A DNA stretch of 64,000 nucleotides, taken from NCBI GenBank assembly GCA_001600635.1, contig BCKL01000009.1, positions 434,001 through 498,000 of the forward strand, in the 5' to 3' direction. The position numbers and the translations under genes were made by a program. Numbering within the stretch: position 1 is the first letter of the stretch; every line of letters begins with the position of its first letter. This DNA comes from Leucosporidium creatinivorum (taxonomy: Eukaryota > Basidiomycota > Microbotryomycetes > Leucosporidiales > Leucosporidiaceae). The notes beneath the pieces were generated by a model. It searched no databases. It had not been told where the DNA came from and saw nothing but the letters and a program-made list of their open reading frames with translations. Positions 21,570 through 32,711 of this stretch are shown here, piece by piece.

Positions 21570-23015
21570 ATGAAGCTCTACGGCCTAACGAAACGCAGGG
21601 GCGCCAGTGCAGGAGGAGGAGGCAGGGGGAGCAGCAGTGGGGGTGGATCATGTATGTCGTTCTTCAGCTCTACGATCAGCAGCCAACAAGGGAGCGAAGG
21701 GAGCTGAGCGCTGACCGCCACACCACCTCTTGTTGTTCGCTTTTCTTTGCTCACCTACAGCCAGCGGAGGAGGCAGTAAAAGTGGTTCATCATCCTCAGG
21801 CTCGGGAAGTAGTGGTAGTGGTAGCAAGGGCGGATCCTGTACGTTCTCTTCCTCTCTCTCTCCGCTCCTCACTCTAACCTCTCCCTTCCTCACAGCCTCG
21901 GGCTCCTCCGGCGGGAAATCCTCCTCCAACACCCCCGGCACATCCATCTCCTCGGGCCGTTCTTCCCTCGGCGGGGGCTCTCCTCGCACTATAGGATCAG
22001 GATCCCCCTTCGCAGGGAGGTCGTTCGGCGGAGGTCAGAGGAATCAGATCTATGGAGGAAGGGGGTATGGAGGGGGCTATTATGGGAGTGGGTATGGCAG
22101 GGGAGGGATTGGGTTCTTGCCGGTGTGAGCTTTTGGAGGTTTTGAGGAGGGAGAGGAAATGAGCACCGAGCTGACGAAGGTGTGGGCGCGCAGGTTCGGA
22201 TTGGGCTTCCCTTTTGGCTTCTGGCCTCTCTACGTCGGTCACAACTACTACGGAGACGATGAGGTGGGCCTTCTCCGCTTCCCTTTCCCTTCCTTCCTCT
22301 CCCGCGTCGACGAGCGCTCTCTCGCGCCCGTCTCCGCTCGGCGCTCTCCCCTCTTTCCCCTCTCCCGCTCCTCTCTTTTCCTCTAAGCCCCCCAAACTGA
22401 CCTTAGATACTCTGACCACCACAGTACGGCCCTCACAACAATTCCTCCCGCCCGGGCGGCCCTCTGTCGATGGCCTCCTTCTCCTCGCCCTCCTCCTCGT
22501 CCACCTCTCCCCCCGAATACACCCTCTACGGCGATTCCGACTCGATCGGGAACGTCACCGACGCTCTCGCTTCCAACTGCTCCGCCTTAACCGTCATCGG
22601 CTCCACCGAACTCACCGCCAATGGCAGCTTACCTTCGGCCATCAACGCGACCCTCCTCCCCCTCTACAACCCCAATTACACGCAAGCCTATTTCCGCGCA
22701 TCCTCCTTTGCGTTGAGCTCGTTTTTCGACGATCAGACCCCCGACCCGGCTGCTGTGGTCAACTTCACGGCGCCGACTCCTGCGCCTTTCGTCTATAAAG
22801 CGGCGGAGCGCGACACTTCGTTCGAAGCTTGCCTTAATGATACTATTGCCAATGCGCTGCCGATTGAGCAGGGGAGTTGGGCTGTTAAGGGTGCTAGACC
22901 GGAGATGGGCAAGATGGGGTTGATGGGGTTGGTGGTGGTTGCGATGCTCGGCGGAGGGAGATCGCAGGCGATGCTGGGTGTGGCCTTGGTGATGCTCGTG
23001 GTGATGAGCATGTGA
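21570..23015 (+). CDS. Gly/Ser-rich probable surface (GPI-anchored) protein
   Basis: Five exons encode a low-complexity Gly/Ser-rich N-terminal region with a GGGYYGSGYGRGGIGFLP stretch, then an aromatic hydrophobic segment FGLGFPFGFWPLYVGHNYYG. A more ordered domain of about 150 residues follows, with several N-x-S/T sequons (NCSALTV, NGSLPSA, NATLLP) and two Cys. The C-terminus is hydrophobic (MGLMGLVVVAMLGG and GVALVMLVVMSM), typical of a GPI signal or membrane anchor. The first introns are phase 1 within repeated Gly-Ser sequence, as if exons were duplicated. The ATG at 21570 does not start a signal peptide. In-frame sequence immediately upstream reads ALSFLPLSSSSLELERRTKKRE, which looks like the end of one, but no upstream ATG was located. 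Confidence 0.65.
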
Positions 23016-23587
23016 GGAGGGACGATGTAGATGGTGTATTATCTCTGATGTGCTATCAATGTTGTGACATTTTTCATCTCAAGTCGATGGATCGACTCTG
23101 GCCTCTCTGCTCGGCGCTAGAGGAGGGGAGCTCGGTGATGGATTCGCTGAGCTGGGAGGGATCAACTTACATCGGAGGTTGAGGGAGATTCAAGAGAGTT
23201 AAATCTACTGAGCTACTGCAGCCAGCTGTAGGCCGTTATCGCTCTCAATCATGACGAGGGGCATTTCTGGAGATGATCGAGGCAGCGGAGGAGGAAGGGG
23301 GGGGGATGAGCTGGAGTCTCGCTGCTCTCGCTCCTCTTGTCCTCTTACGCGATTTCAACGGATCAAAGTCCTCAGTAGATACGCTGTCGAAACGTGAGTA
23401 CCTACCAGGCTACAGGACAAGCAATTCTTCGCCTTCGAATTGCCAACACGACCCAAGCTTACTTCGCTGATTCGAATCTCTTTGCTCTCGCTCTCTTGCC
23501 TTGAAACCAGCCAACTCGTCGCGTCCCGGCGCTCCCACTTCGATCGCTCTCCCTCAGCAGCAGCAGCAGCCAGCAGAGCCGAGCAAC
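23016..23587. other. Intergenic, upstream of the GH63-type gene
   Basis: About 570 bases that should hold the promoter and leader of the downstream gene. A gaaaccag acceptor near 23510 suggests a leader intron. No separate gene was supported. Confidence 0.35.
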
Positions 23588-26500
23588 ATGGCAGCAGGAG
23601 AAGCTACACCCACCTCTGCACCCCAGAGCGGGCCCTTCATCGGAGCCCCCACGACCTCTTCGCTCTCTGAACGCAGGAGGAGCGACGCTGGTTCGACCAA
23701 CCCTCCCACCCTCTCGGCCTTGACGACGAGCAGCAGTGCAGCACCTACCATCCTCAAGCAAAACTCTTTGCCTCGCGAAGCGTGCGCTCCCTCCCTCAAC
23801 GCTACAGCCACGGCCTTGACCCCCGAAGCAACTCCCACCGTCATCACTCCCGTCGTCGCTGCCAACACCGCTTCCAATGCTCGTGTAGGAAGGTCGGGAA
23901 CCGTCAAAAAGTCCAATAAGAGGACCCCGTCCAAGCAGCCTACCAGACGCGGTACAACCGATGCGGGATACGAGGGCGAGGTGGAACGTCACGGCCAGCC
24001 CAACGACTTCGTCGACCCCGAGGATAGCGATGAGGGCGCTTCTACGCCCGCTGCTGCTCCTGCTACTGGTTCCAAGGACTCGTCGTCCAAGGATCCTGCT
24101 GCTACTCGCAAGCAGCGCATCCCCGACTCGCTCGCTACCGACATTCTCACCTCCGTCGGCGCCAACTTCCCCGATGCGGAGAGCGTCCAACGAAGCACCT
24201 TCAGGAACCGCAACCCCTCCATGTCCTCCCACCAACATCCTGGACGACTCCCCCTTCACTCACGCAACAGCTCCCGCGGCGTCCCTTCGACTGGCGCAGG
24301 AGGAGGAGCGGCTGGTCACCGTCCTCGCGCTTCGAGCATTTCGAGCACTCGCTCCCACCAGGCGGCGGATCATCCGTTCCCTACCCCGGGGCATAAGACG
24401 CATAACCCTGTAGATGATTGGCAGTCGGTCGAGGAGAAGCGGCTCGAGGAGGACGAGCGCAAGGAGAAGCACTGGAAGCGCTGGGGTCCTTACGTCTCGG
24501 AGAGGCAGTGGGTGAGTCTTTTGCGCTTCTCCCTTCTCGCTGCAGTCGAGTAGGAGCTAAACTCGCTCTTTCGATGATATAGGCCACCGTCCGCGAGGAC
24601 TACTCGGCCAACGGCGACGCGTGGACTCACTTCCCTCACGAGCATGCTCGCTCGCGAGCCTACCGCTGGGGAGAGGATGGACTCGCCGGTATCTCGGATA
24701 ACCATGGCAAGATGTGCTTCTCCGTCGGCCTTTGGAACGGCACCGATCGGATCCTCAAGGAGCGTATGTTTGGAGTCACGGGCCATCAGGGTGAGTTCTT
24801 GAGCGTTTCCGCCGAGCGGAGCTTCAACGAGTCGAGCTGACGGTTCGATGATGATGATGAACAGGCAACCACGGCGAGGACGTCAAGGAGCAGTACTGGT
24901 ACCTCGACTCGACGCCGACGCACTCGTACATGAAGATGCTCTACAAGTACCCTCAGCGCGAGTACCCTTACGAGCAGCTCGTGCGCGAGTCGAGCAACCG
25001 TGGGCGCGATGTTGGCGAGTTTGAGATCATGGATACCGATGTGTTCGATGATGATCGCTACTGGGACATCTTCGTCGAGGTGAGCCCTTCCTTCCTTCGA
25101 GGTCGACGAAGAGCGCCGAGCTAACCCCGCTCGTCTTGACTCAAACAGTACGCCAAGGACGACGATAACGCGGACGGCATCTCCATCCGCATCACCGCAT
25201 ACAACCGCGGTCCCGAGCCCGCCACGCTGCACATCATCCCTCAACTCTGGTTCCGCAACGTCTGGTCCTGGCCCAAGAACCGCCCCACCGGCGCAGCCAT
25301 GCCCTCTCTCCAACAAGTCGGCGAGGGCGTCGTCCAAGCCGACGAGGAGCACCTCGGTCGCTACTACTTCCACGCCAATTCGAGTCCCGCGCCGGTGGAC
25401 CCAAGGAGCAAGGAGGGCGATGAGACGGTGTTTGTCGACGAGATTGTCACGCCCGACCTCCTCTTCACCGAGAATGATACCAACTTTGAGCGCCTGTATG
25501 GAGGGGAGAACGTCACCCCTTACGTCAAGGACGCCTTCCACGACCACATCATCCCCGGCCACCGCCCTCCCCTGCCCAAGGTCCGCAAGGACGGAGCCGC
25601 CGAGACCGAGAGCGAGGAAGGCGACGGATCGGCCACGCCTACGAAGGAGCAACCCGAGGAGTCGTGGGAGGAGCAGGAGGATACCCGCGAGTTTGTCAAC
25701 CCCGAGAAGAGGGGAACCAAGGTCGGCGCGCACTACGTCTTCAAAGACGTCCCTGCCAACGGTGGATGCGCGGTCGTCAGGCTCAAGTTGACGACCAAGA
25801 CGGCCGAGGAGGACCAGTCGATCGTCGATGAGGAGAACTTTGATTGTGTCGTCGAGGAGAGGAGAATGGATTCGGATGAGTTTTACTCGCGCTTCAATTC
25901 GGGAGCTTTGAGCGATGATTTGAGGAACATTATGAGGCAGGCGCTTTCGGGTATGCTTTGGTGAGTCGTTTCCTCTCGCTCTATGATCGTCGATTTGAGC
26001 AGGAGCTGACCTTCGTTCGCCCGCTCGACTCGCAGGACCAAGCAATTCTACATGTTCATCCAGAAGGAGTGGATCGAGGGAGACCCAGGACAGCCCGCTC
26101 CTCCTCCCGAGCGCAAGTGGATTCGCAACATGGTTCGTTTCCCGCTTCTCGCCTTCGCCTTCTCGACCGCCCCCCGCTCGGCGCTGACCTTCGCTCTCCT
26201 CGGCTCGCTCTCGCAGGACTGGAAGCACATGCACATTGAGGACGTCCTCTCCATGCCCGACAAGTGGGAGTACCCCTTCTTCGCCATCTGGGACTCGGTA
26301 CATTCTCTCTCCCTCTCATCTCTCGGCGCTTCATCTCTCGGCGCTGACCCTCCCTCTCCCTTCTCGCCCATCGCAGGCCTTCCACTGCATCCCCCTCGCC
26401 ATGGTCGACCCCGCCTACGCCAAGAAGCAGCTCGACATTATGACGCGCGAGTGGTACATGAAGCCCGATGGAGCCCTCCCCGCCTACGAGTGGAACTTCT

Positions 26501-28523
26501 CGGACGTCAACCCTCCCGTCCATGCGTGGGCTACGTTCCGCGTCTTCAAGATTGAGCGCAAGATGCATGGCAAGGAGGATTTGCACTTCCTCGAGAGGGT
26601 GTTCCAGAAGCTGTTGATCAACTTCACCTGGTGCGCTCTTTCGTCTCTCCTTCGTTGAGCGCGACGAACCGAGCCGAGCCGAGAGCTGACCTTCTCGCTC
26701 GCTCGCCTCTTCTCTCATTGCGCAGGTGGGTCAACCGCAAGGACGAGGGAGGCAACAACGTCTTCGAGGGAGGATTCCTCGGCCTCGACAACATCTCGCC
26801 CTTCAATCGTTCGGAGAAGCTCCCCACTGGAGGGACGATGCGCCAGGCCGACGGAACGGGATGGATGGGATTCTACTGCCTCAGCATGTGAGTCGATAGC
26901 TTTGCAGCTACTCTATGCGATTCGAGCGAGCGAAGCTGTATCTGACTCTCTCTCTCTCTCTTTCTCCCTGCCCCTGCCCTCTCGCTCGGCCCTCGCTCCT
27001 CCGCCCTCGCTCCCTCGCCCGCTCCCCCACCCCCTCGCCCTACCTCTTCCACCTACAGGCTCAACATCGCCCTCGAGCTCGCCAAGCACAACCCCGTCTA
27101 CGAGGACATCGCCTCCAAGTTCTTCGAGCACTTCCTCTTCATCTCCGATGCCATGTCGTTCCACGACGGCTCGGACGAGGCCTCGCTCTGGAACGACGAG
27201 GAGGGCTTCTACTTCGACGCCATCACCTGGGGTCCCGGCGCCATGAAGCAGCTCCCCGTTCGCAGTCTCGTTGGACTCATTCCCCTCTACGCGACCCTCA
27301 CCATCGAGCCGGGAACGCTCAAGAAGTTCCCCGGGTTCAAGAAGCGCATGGAGTGGTTCATTCAGAACAGGAAGGGCATGGCGCAGCGCAACATCGCCAA
27401 CATGTCGCGTGAGTTTCGAGCTTCGGCGTTCGCATCTCGAGCTCGGTCGCTGACTTCGCTCCTCGTTTCCTCACACAGTCGGAGGAAAGGGCGATCGTCG
27501 TCTTCTCGCTCTCGCCAACGAGGATCGTCTCCGTCGTATCCTCGAGCGCATGCTCGACGAGAACGAGTTCCTCTCCGACTACGGTATCCGCTCGTTCGTC
27601 CTCCTCCTTGCCCTCCCTCACTCTCCTCGCTGACCTCTGTACACCTCAACAGCCTCTCGCGCCACCACAAGGAGCACCCTTGGGCAATGGACGTCAACGG
27701 CGAGGAGTTCTCTGTTCACTACTGGCCGGGAGACTCGCACTCGGGCATGTTCGGCGGAAACTCCAACTGGCGTGGACCCATCTGGCTGGCGACGACTTTC
27801 CTCCTCATCGAGAGTCTGCAGCGCTTCTACCAGTACCATGGAACGGCTTTCAAGATGTGAGTTGCCGAGTGGGATCGAGCGAGAACGGCAGCTGACCTCT
27901 TCCATCCTCCTCCTTCGCAGCGAATGCCCGACCGGCAGCGGCGACGAGATGAACCTTGCGAATGTCGCCGACGAGATCCAGCACCGTATCATTCATCTGT
28001 TCGCCCGCGACAACGAGGTGAGTAGTGTCGAGGACCTTCGACACGGGTAGCTCGCTGAACTTTCGATGCGCAGGGCAACCGAGCTTGCAACGGAGGCTCC
28101 GAGGTCCTCAACAAGGATCCCCACTTCCGCGACTATGGTGAGTAGACGAAAAGCAGCTCGAAGACGAGGCCGAGAAGCTGATCCTGCCCCTTCGCCGTTC
28201 ACAGTCCCCTTCCACGAGTTCTTCCACGCCGACAACGGCAAGGGACTCGGTGCTTCGCATCAGACTGGATGGACTGGGTGAGCTCTCGCACTGGTCCCAT
28301 GGTCCAACTCGAGCTGACCTTTGCTCTTGCTCGCAGTCTCGTCGCCTACTTCATCTGGTCCTCTGGCCACTCGGCTCGTCTCCCTCGCACTCCTCGCACC
28401 CCTCGCACGACTGCATCGGAGTACTTCCACGAGGTTCCGCCTACCCCCGGAGCGACCGACGTCGAGTACAGCGACTGGACCGACGGCCTCTCCGCCGCCG
28501 AGCTCTCCCCCGATGATCTGTAG
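23588..28523 (+). CDS. Glycoside hydrolase family 63-type glucosidase
   Basis: This is a large multi-exon gene (about 14 introns) for a clan-G (alpha/alpha)6-barrel alpha-glucosidase of the GH63/MGH1-like group found in fungi and bacteria. The first roughly 280 residues are a Ser/Thr/Pro-rich, probably disordered extension. The catalytic part then opens with [20 protein letters not shown], continues through [52 protein letters not shown] and [13 protein letters not shown], and reaches [20 protein letters not shown]. It ends at [11 protein letters not shown] and a short acidic tail. No signal peptide or transmembrane segment is visible, so it differs from the ER processing glucosidase I and is probably cytosolic. 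The substrate is not determinable here. The ATG at 23588 is the first in frame after a probable leader intron. Confidence 0.88.
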
Positions 28524-28638
28524 ACGCTTCCTCGTTTCCCTTTCAAATAGATTTCTCCTCTCCGTGTCAATGGGCAAGCTGGAAAGCAATTCTTCTCACG
28601 CCAAGGGCTACACCGAGAGCTGAGAGCTACGCCGAGAG

Positions 28639-28821
28639 CTATCTCCTCGTCTTCTTCGCGAACGGACTGCTACGCTTCTCTGGGAGGATCGGTCTGCTCC
28701 GCGCAAGCTCTGGCGTCACGTTGGAGCCGTGGCTTCGGCTGACCTTGGCGCCGTCGGCGGTGACCTTGCCCGAGCGATGGCGGCCCTCGTGCTCGTCGCA
28801 AGCAGGGGCTCGGGTTGCCAT
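28639..28821 (-). CDS. Possible small basic protein (60 residues)
   Basis: A short ATG-started frame (MATRAPACDEHEGRHRSGKV to SSPFAKKTRR) rich in Lys/Arg, with host-like codon use. It sits alone in the 760-base region between the GH63-type gene and the Zn2Cys6 gene. No homology recognised; it could be chance. Confidence 0.25.
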   Translation of the reverse strand: MATRAPACDEHEGRHRSGKVTADGAKVSRSHGSNVTPELARSRPILPEKRSSPFAKKTRR

Positions 28822-28861
28822 GCGAGGACCGTACAGTAAGATTGTGCGAACGTGGTATAGA

Positions 28862-28923
28862 AGTTCGCTGGAGAGTGGTACGCTCAGTGTCCAGTTCGCT
28901 GGAGAGTGGTACGCTCAGTGTCC
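28862..28923. repeat. Perfect 31-bp tandem duplication (2 copies)
   Basis: The 31-base unit beginning agttcgctggagagtggtac occurs twice without a mismatch (28862-28892 and 28893-28923). It lies in the intergenic region downstream of the GH63-type gene. Confidence 0.9.
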
Positions 28924-29281
28924 AGCTGGAATCTGCGGGCGAGAAGCGAAGAGAAGCAGGAGGGAAAGAGGCGCTCGAGCTCCATCGCTCTTGACCTCTG
29001 TCCACGTCGAGGCTGTTCTGTCGCCTTCGACTCCCAGTACTTGGCGGGTCAATGCTGTAGAGCTGAAGCACGCTTGTTCCACGTCGGCCTCCCATTGACA
29101 CGCCCTCGGAGCTCGGCTCGGCGCTCGCCCCCCTTTCGTTTTGCTTCGGGCTCTCCCTCGCAGCACACTCAGCACACGCTTCGTTGAGCTAGACGCGATA
29201 CATACCAGACATCATATCGCTACACGATCACAGTCCTTTGACCTCCCCCTAAGCACCACACCTCGTCCTCAGCGACTCAGC

Positions 29282-30325
29282 TCAGAAACCTTCGCCGAGC
29301 TCCCACCACTCTCGGCCTCCCTCCTCACCTCCCATCACCCCAGCCCATCCTTCACCGCTCTCCCATCCTTCCTTCATCTCCACTCCCTCCAGATCAATCC
29401 CCAACGCAATCTCAATCCCCGCCAAGTCGACCATTTCTCCTCTCTCTCCTTCGGCGCCGAGCTGGGGGATGGAGAGCGAGGAAGGAATCGGGGGAGGTGG
29501 GAGAGTGAGAGGGAAGCACATGTGGATGTAGCCGACGTCTGAGCCGCTGGAGGGGTCGGAAGACAAGGATGAGCGGCCGGAAGAGGCAATGGAGGAAGGT
29601 GAGGGAGGCGACCAGGGAGGAGATTCGAAGGCGAGAGGGAGGGAACGAGGTGGGAAGCTATAGTCGGCTTGAGGCGTCGCGAGGGGGATATGGGGCTGAG
29701 TAGTGGTGGCGCTGGTCGATTGGCTGAGCTGGGCGACGAGGAGACGGAGACGAGCGATCTCGGCGTGAGCGGCGGCCAGCTCGGGGGACTCGGCTTGAGC
29801 GGAAGGGGAGGGCGGGCTGTTGGGAAGCGGGAGCGGGATCAGTCTACTAAATCTCTGCGAGTGACTCAGGACGTACAGAGGCTCGGCGTTGAAGTAGTAG
29901 CACTCCTGCGAGAGGAAAGAAGGAGTCAACTCATCGCCGAGCTCTCGAAAAGGTCGCAAACTCACCTTATCGTGCAGCCTGCAGTTGGCGCAGATAGCTT
30001 GGCGATCACTAAGTAGAAACTTTGGATCAGCATGTAGCTCAGCAAGTGTCGAAGAGTCGGCAGAACCCACCACTTGACCTTCTTCGCTCGGCACTGAGGG
30101 CCGAGGTAGACGGGTCAGCTTTGCTACAGCTTCCCAAGCAGATGTGCAGCTACTCACCGGCTCGCACGAGTTGTGCTTGCGGTTCCTCTTCCTCTTCAGC
30201 GGCCGGTGTCCTCCAGCAGTCTCCATTGAGGCAGGTAAAGGGTAAGGCGAGCCGACCGAGTCCGAACTGCTCCAGCTGCTGAAGCGTGAGTGGGGTGCAG
30301 AGGTGGGCGAAGGAGCTTTGGTCAT
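29282..30325 (-). CDS. Zn2Cys6 transcription factor (paralog 1)
   Basis: This is a fungal binuclear-cluster regulator of about 280 residues. The DNA-binding domain is spread over four exons: SCEP, CRAKKVKC, DRQAICANCRLHDK and ECYYFNAEPL. Together they give C-x2-C-x6-C-x5-C-x2-C-x6-C, preceded by a basic stretch KRKRNRKHN. A short heptad-like helix AAAHAEIARLRLLVAQLSQS follows and could mediate dimerisation. The rest is Ser/Pro-rich, with an acidic C-terminus near GIEIALGIDLEGVEMKE that may act as an activation region. No large fungal-specific regulatory domain is visible. A leader intron ends just before ATG 30325. The protein at 39231-40194 is a clear paralog with introns at the same sites. 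Confidence 0.85.
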   Translation of the reverse strand: MTKAPSPTSAPHSRFSSWSSSDSVGSPYPLPASMETAGGHRPLKRKRNRKHNSCEPVSSCTSAWEAVAKLTRLPRPSVPSEEGQVVGSADSSTLAELHADPKFLLSDRQAICANCRLHDKVSLRPFRELGDELTPSFLSQECYYFNAEPLYVLSHSQRFSRLIPLPLPNSPPSPSAQAESPELAAAHAEIARLRLLVAQLSQSTSATTTQPHIPLATPQADYSFPPRSLPLAFESPPWSPPSPSSIASSGRSSLSSDPSSGSDVGYIHMCFPLTLPPPPIPSSLSIPQLGAEGERGEMVDLAGIEIALGIDLEGVEMKEGWESGEGWAGVMGGEEGGREWWELGEGF

Positions 30326-30841
30326 GATGCTATAGGGTGATATGGCGTGAGGAAAAGAGTTGTCGGCCGCCAGCTGCAGCTTACTCACCCTCAAGAGCGG
30401 CCCTCGCGAGAGTTGTGGAGGTGGAGCTGCCGCTCGGGGAGGGCGGACAGAGAGATGGGAAGGGTGGATTGGACTCGGTCAAGCCCGATATAGTAGAGTA
30501 GAGTATGTAGAGTAGCTGTGGTCCGTCAGATAGCAACTTGGATCAACCTGTAGAGCGGTAGAGCTCCCTCGAGCTCAGTCAGCCTGCTCGAGCGGATTCC
30601 TCGAGCTCGGCCCTGCACCGAGGTAACGAGCTGATGTGCAGCTCACAGTCTCAGCAGGGAGATGAAGTAGATTGAAGTACATGGGGGCGACATGCATGCC
30701 CAATCTGCACCTGAACAAGCTACAGCCGAGCGGATCCGAGCGAGAAGAGCGCCGAAAGCGAGGAACGAGAGCTGAGGACGGTCATTGAGGTGCAGCACGA
30801 TACACTAGCATAGTATCCGAGGGTGTTAAAGATCCTCTACC
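30326..30841. other. Intergenic region between Zn2Cys6 and RING genes
   Basis: Contains the Zn2Cys6 gene leader and promoter and presumably the 5' end of the RING gene. Short gtaga/tgtagag repeats occur near 30495-30515. No further gene supported. Confidence 0.35.
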
Positions 30842-32378
30842 AACCTGTAGAGCTACAAGCTCATCTAGCCTCCTAACCTCTTCGAAACGCTCCAGACGAA
30901 GCTCTCGCACGGCTCTCGCTCCTGCCATCACCTCATCTCTTCTCTCCAAGCACTCGCCCAAGCTGCCTCCTCGTGCAGCGCCCTCCGCTTCGCCGGGCCC
31001 TGCGCCCAAGCGCCCTCGCATCAGCTCTGCAGAGCCCGGCGCGCGTTCTCGAGCGGCCGCTCCTGCTGGCTCGTCGTCAGCCGCCGGGCCCAGCGCCGCC
31101 AGCACCTCAAGAGGAGCACCAACATCAGCTACACTACACGATTCACGCGTCAACGGAGATCAAGAAGGTGGTAACTCTGGCGGAGGAGCGGGCCCAAGCG
31201 ACTTGAGGATTAGGGGGACAGCAGGGAGCGCTTCGAACGGTGCAGGAGGAGCTCTGACGAGTAATAGGAATAGGGTGGGTGCGAGTGATGGGATGCAGTT
31301 GACTGCCAGTACGGGACGGGAAGGAGTGTTGATGATGGGAGGGGCGATGGACGACGCCGACGAGGACGAGGACAGCGGGTCCGAACCTGCTACAGAGCAT
31401 TCGGACGACGTTCCAGCACCACCTCCTCCTCGCGCCGCTGCAGCAGCACCAGCTGTAGGACGACCCGCCCCACCTCGACCGTTCGACTTGGTCGGCCGCT
31501 CGCCAGCTCGCTCCAATGCTGCACCCAACTCCTCGGCTTCACCTCAGCGACTCGTTCGTCCTTCGATATACCGCCCGCCTAATGGCGCAAGGGCTCAACG
31601 ACCTCCCTCACATCCTCCCATTGTCGACCTCACCGACTCGAACGACGACGACGATTCCCCTCCTCCTCCTCCCATCGTCTCGGCCACCGCCTCCTTCTCC
31701 ACCATGCCTGGCCTGACCAACGGTACCAGCGCCGCCTCCTCCGCCAGCTCCTTCACCAAAGAACAAAAGGGCAAAGGCAAAGCCCGAGCCGTCTCTCCTC
31801 CCATCGCGCCAACTCCCACCGAACCGCCCGCACCCTCGCTCGCTACCCTTTCCTGCCCCATCTGCCTCGGACCTCCCACGCCTCTCGCCCTCACTTCCTG
31901 CGGGCACACCTTCTGCGCTCCCTGCCTACACGCCGCTCTCGTCGCCGGACCAGCGCTTACTCCCCCTCCGCCGGACTTGGGGCCAGGAACTCGAGGTAGC
32001 AGAGGAAGGGGAGGAGCTGCCGCCGCCGCTGCCAACCTGTTTGTACCGAGGGGAAGGGGGAGGGGAAGAGGCAGGGGCAGGGGATACGCCGTCGAGGAGA
32101 CCGCCGAGGATCCGCCTGGCGAGCTCGACAAGCACTGCCCGGTCTGCCGACACCCGCTACGAGGAGGCGTAAGTTGGTTTCATAGCTCTACCTTGTCGGT
32201 CTGGCCCTTTCTCGCTCTCCGCCTTGCCTGCCGATTCGCCGAGCATCAAGAAGCGTTCGCTGATCTCTCTTACTCTCGCTTTTCGCAGTGGGGCAAGAGC
32301 TTACGCGGTCTCATCATTCGCATGGCTCCCATCAAGAAGAAGGATGAGGATGAGGCTACGGAGGATGCAGTGGAGTAG
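30842..32378 (+). CDS. RING-finger protein, possible SUMO-targeted ubiquitin ligase (5' end uncertain)
   Basis: A continuous frame encodes a Pro/Ser/Ala-rich, probably disordered protein with PPIVDLTDSNDDDD, an excellent SUMO-interaction-like motif, at roughly two thirds of its length. A C3HC4 RING follows: CPICLGPPTPLALTSCGHTFCAPCL, then HCPVCRHPL. The loop between RING halves is stretched by a Gly/Arg-rich RGRGRGRGRG insert. An intron at 32169-32288 joins to WGKSLRGLIIRMAPIKKKDE. SIM plus RING is the layout of Slx8/RNF4-type ligases, but the long RING insert is unusual. The frame is open from about 30791, yet the first in-frame ATG is at about 31293. The 30842 boundary is a putative acceptor and the true first exon was not found. 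Confidence 0.7.
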
Positions 32379-32711
32379 CTCCGCCGTCAGCGAGGAGGGA
32401 AGGAGGGGCACGAGGAGAGCGTTTCTGCCCCTTCTGTGCTCGACGTGTTGCTTTGCTTTAGCTGTGCATTGATACTCGAGAGACCCTAGTGAATAATAGA
32501 ATCGACTGGAGGACTCTCTTGTGAGCACCGTCTCCGAGCGGAAAGCGGAGTGAAGAGGAGCTCGAAGCTCGGATCGCTTCTTGCTCTCCTGCCACTCGCT
32601 CGCTTCTCGTCGTCGCCACGGGAGTCGTCTCAAACCTTCAGCCAACTCGAGTACACCTCACCTACACACCTCTCACCTCACCGTCGCCTTACCAAGCTCT
32701 CTCCTCGCTCG
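32379..32711. other. Intergenic, upstream of the F-box-like gene
   Basis: Leader and promoter of the next gene. Nothing else supported. Confidence 0.35.

Noticed and set aside
24786-26303. Long minus-strand frame across the GH63-type gene
   Set aside because: It is antisense to conserved glycosidase exons, and its length follows from high GC at third positions.
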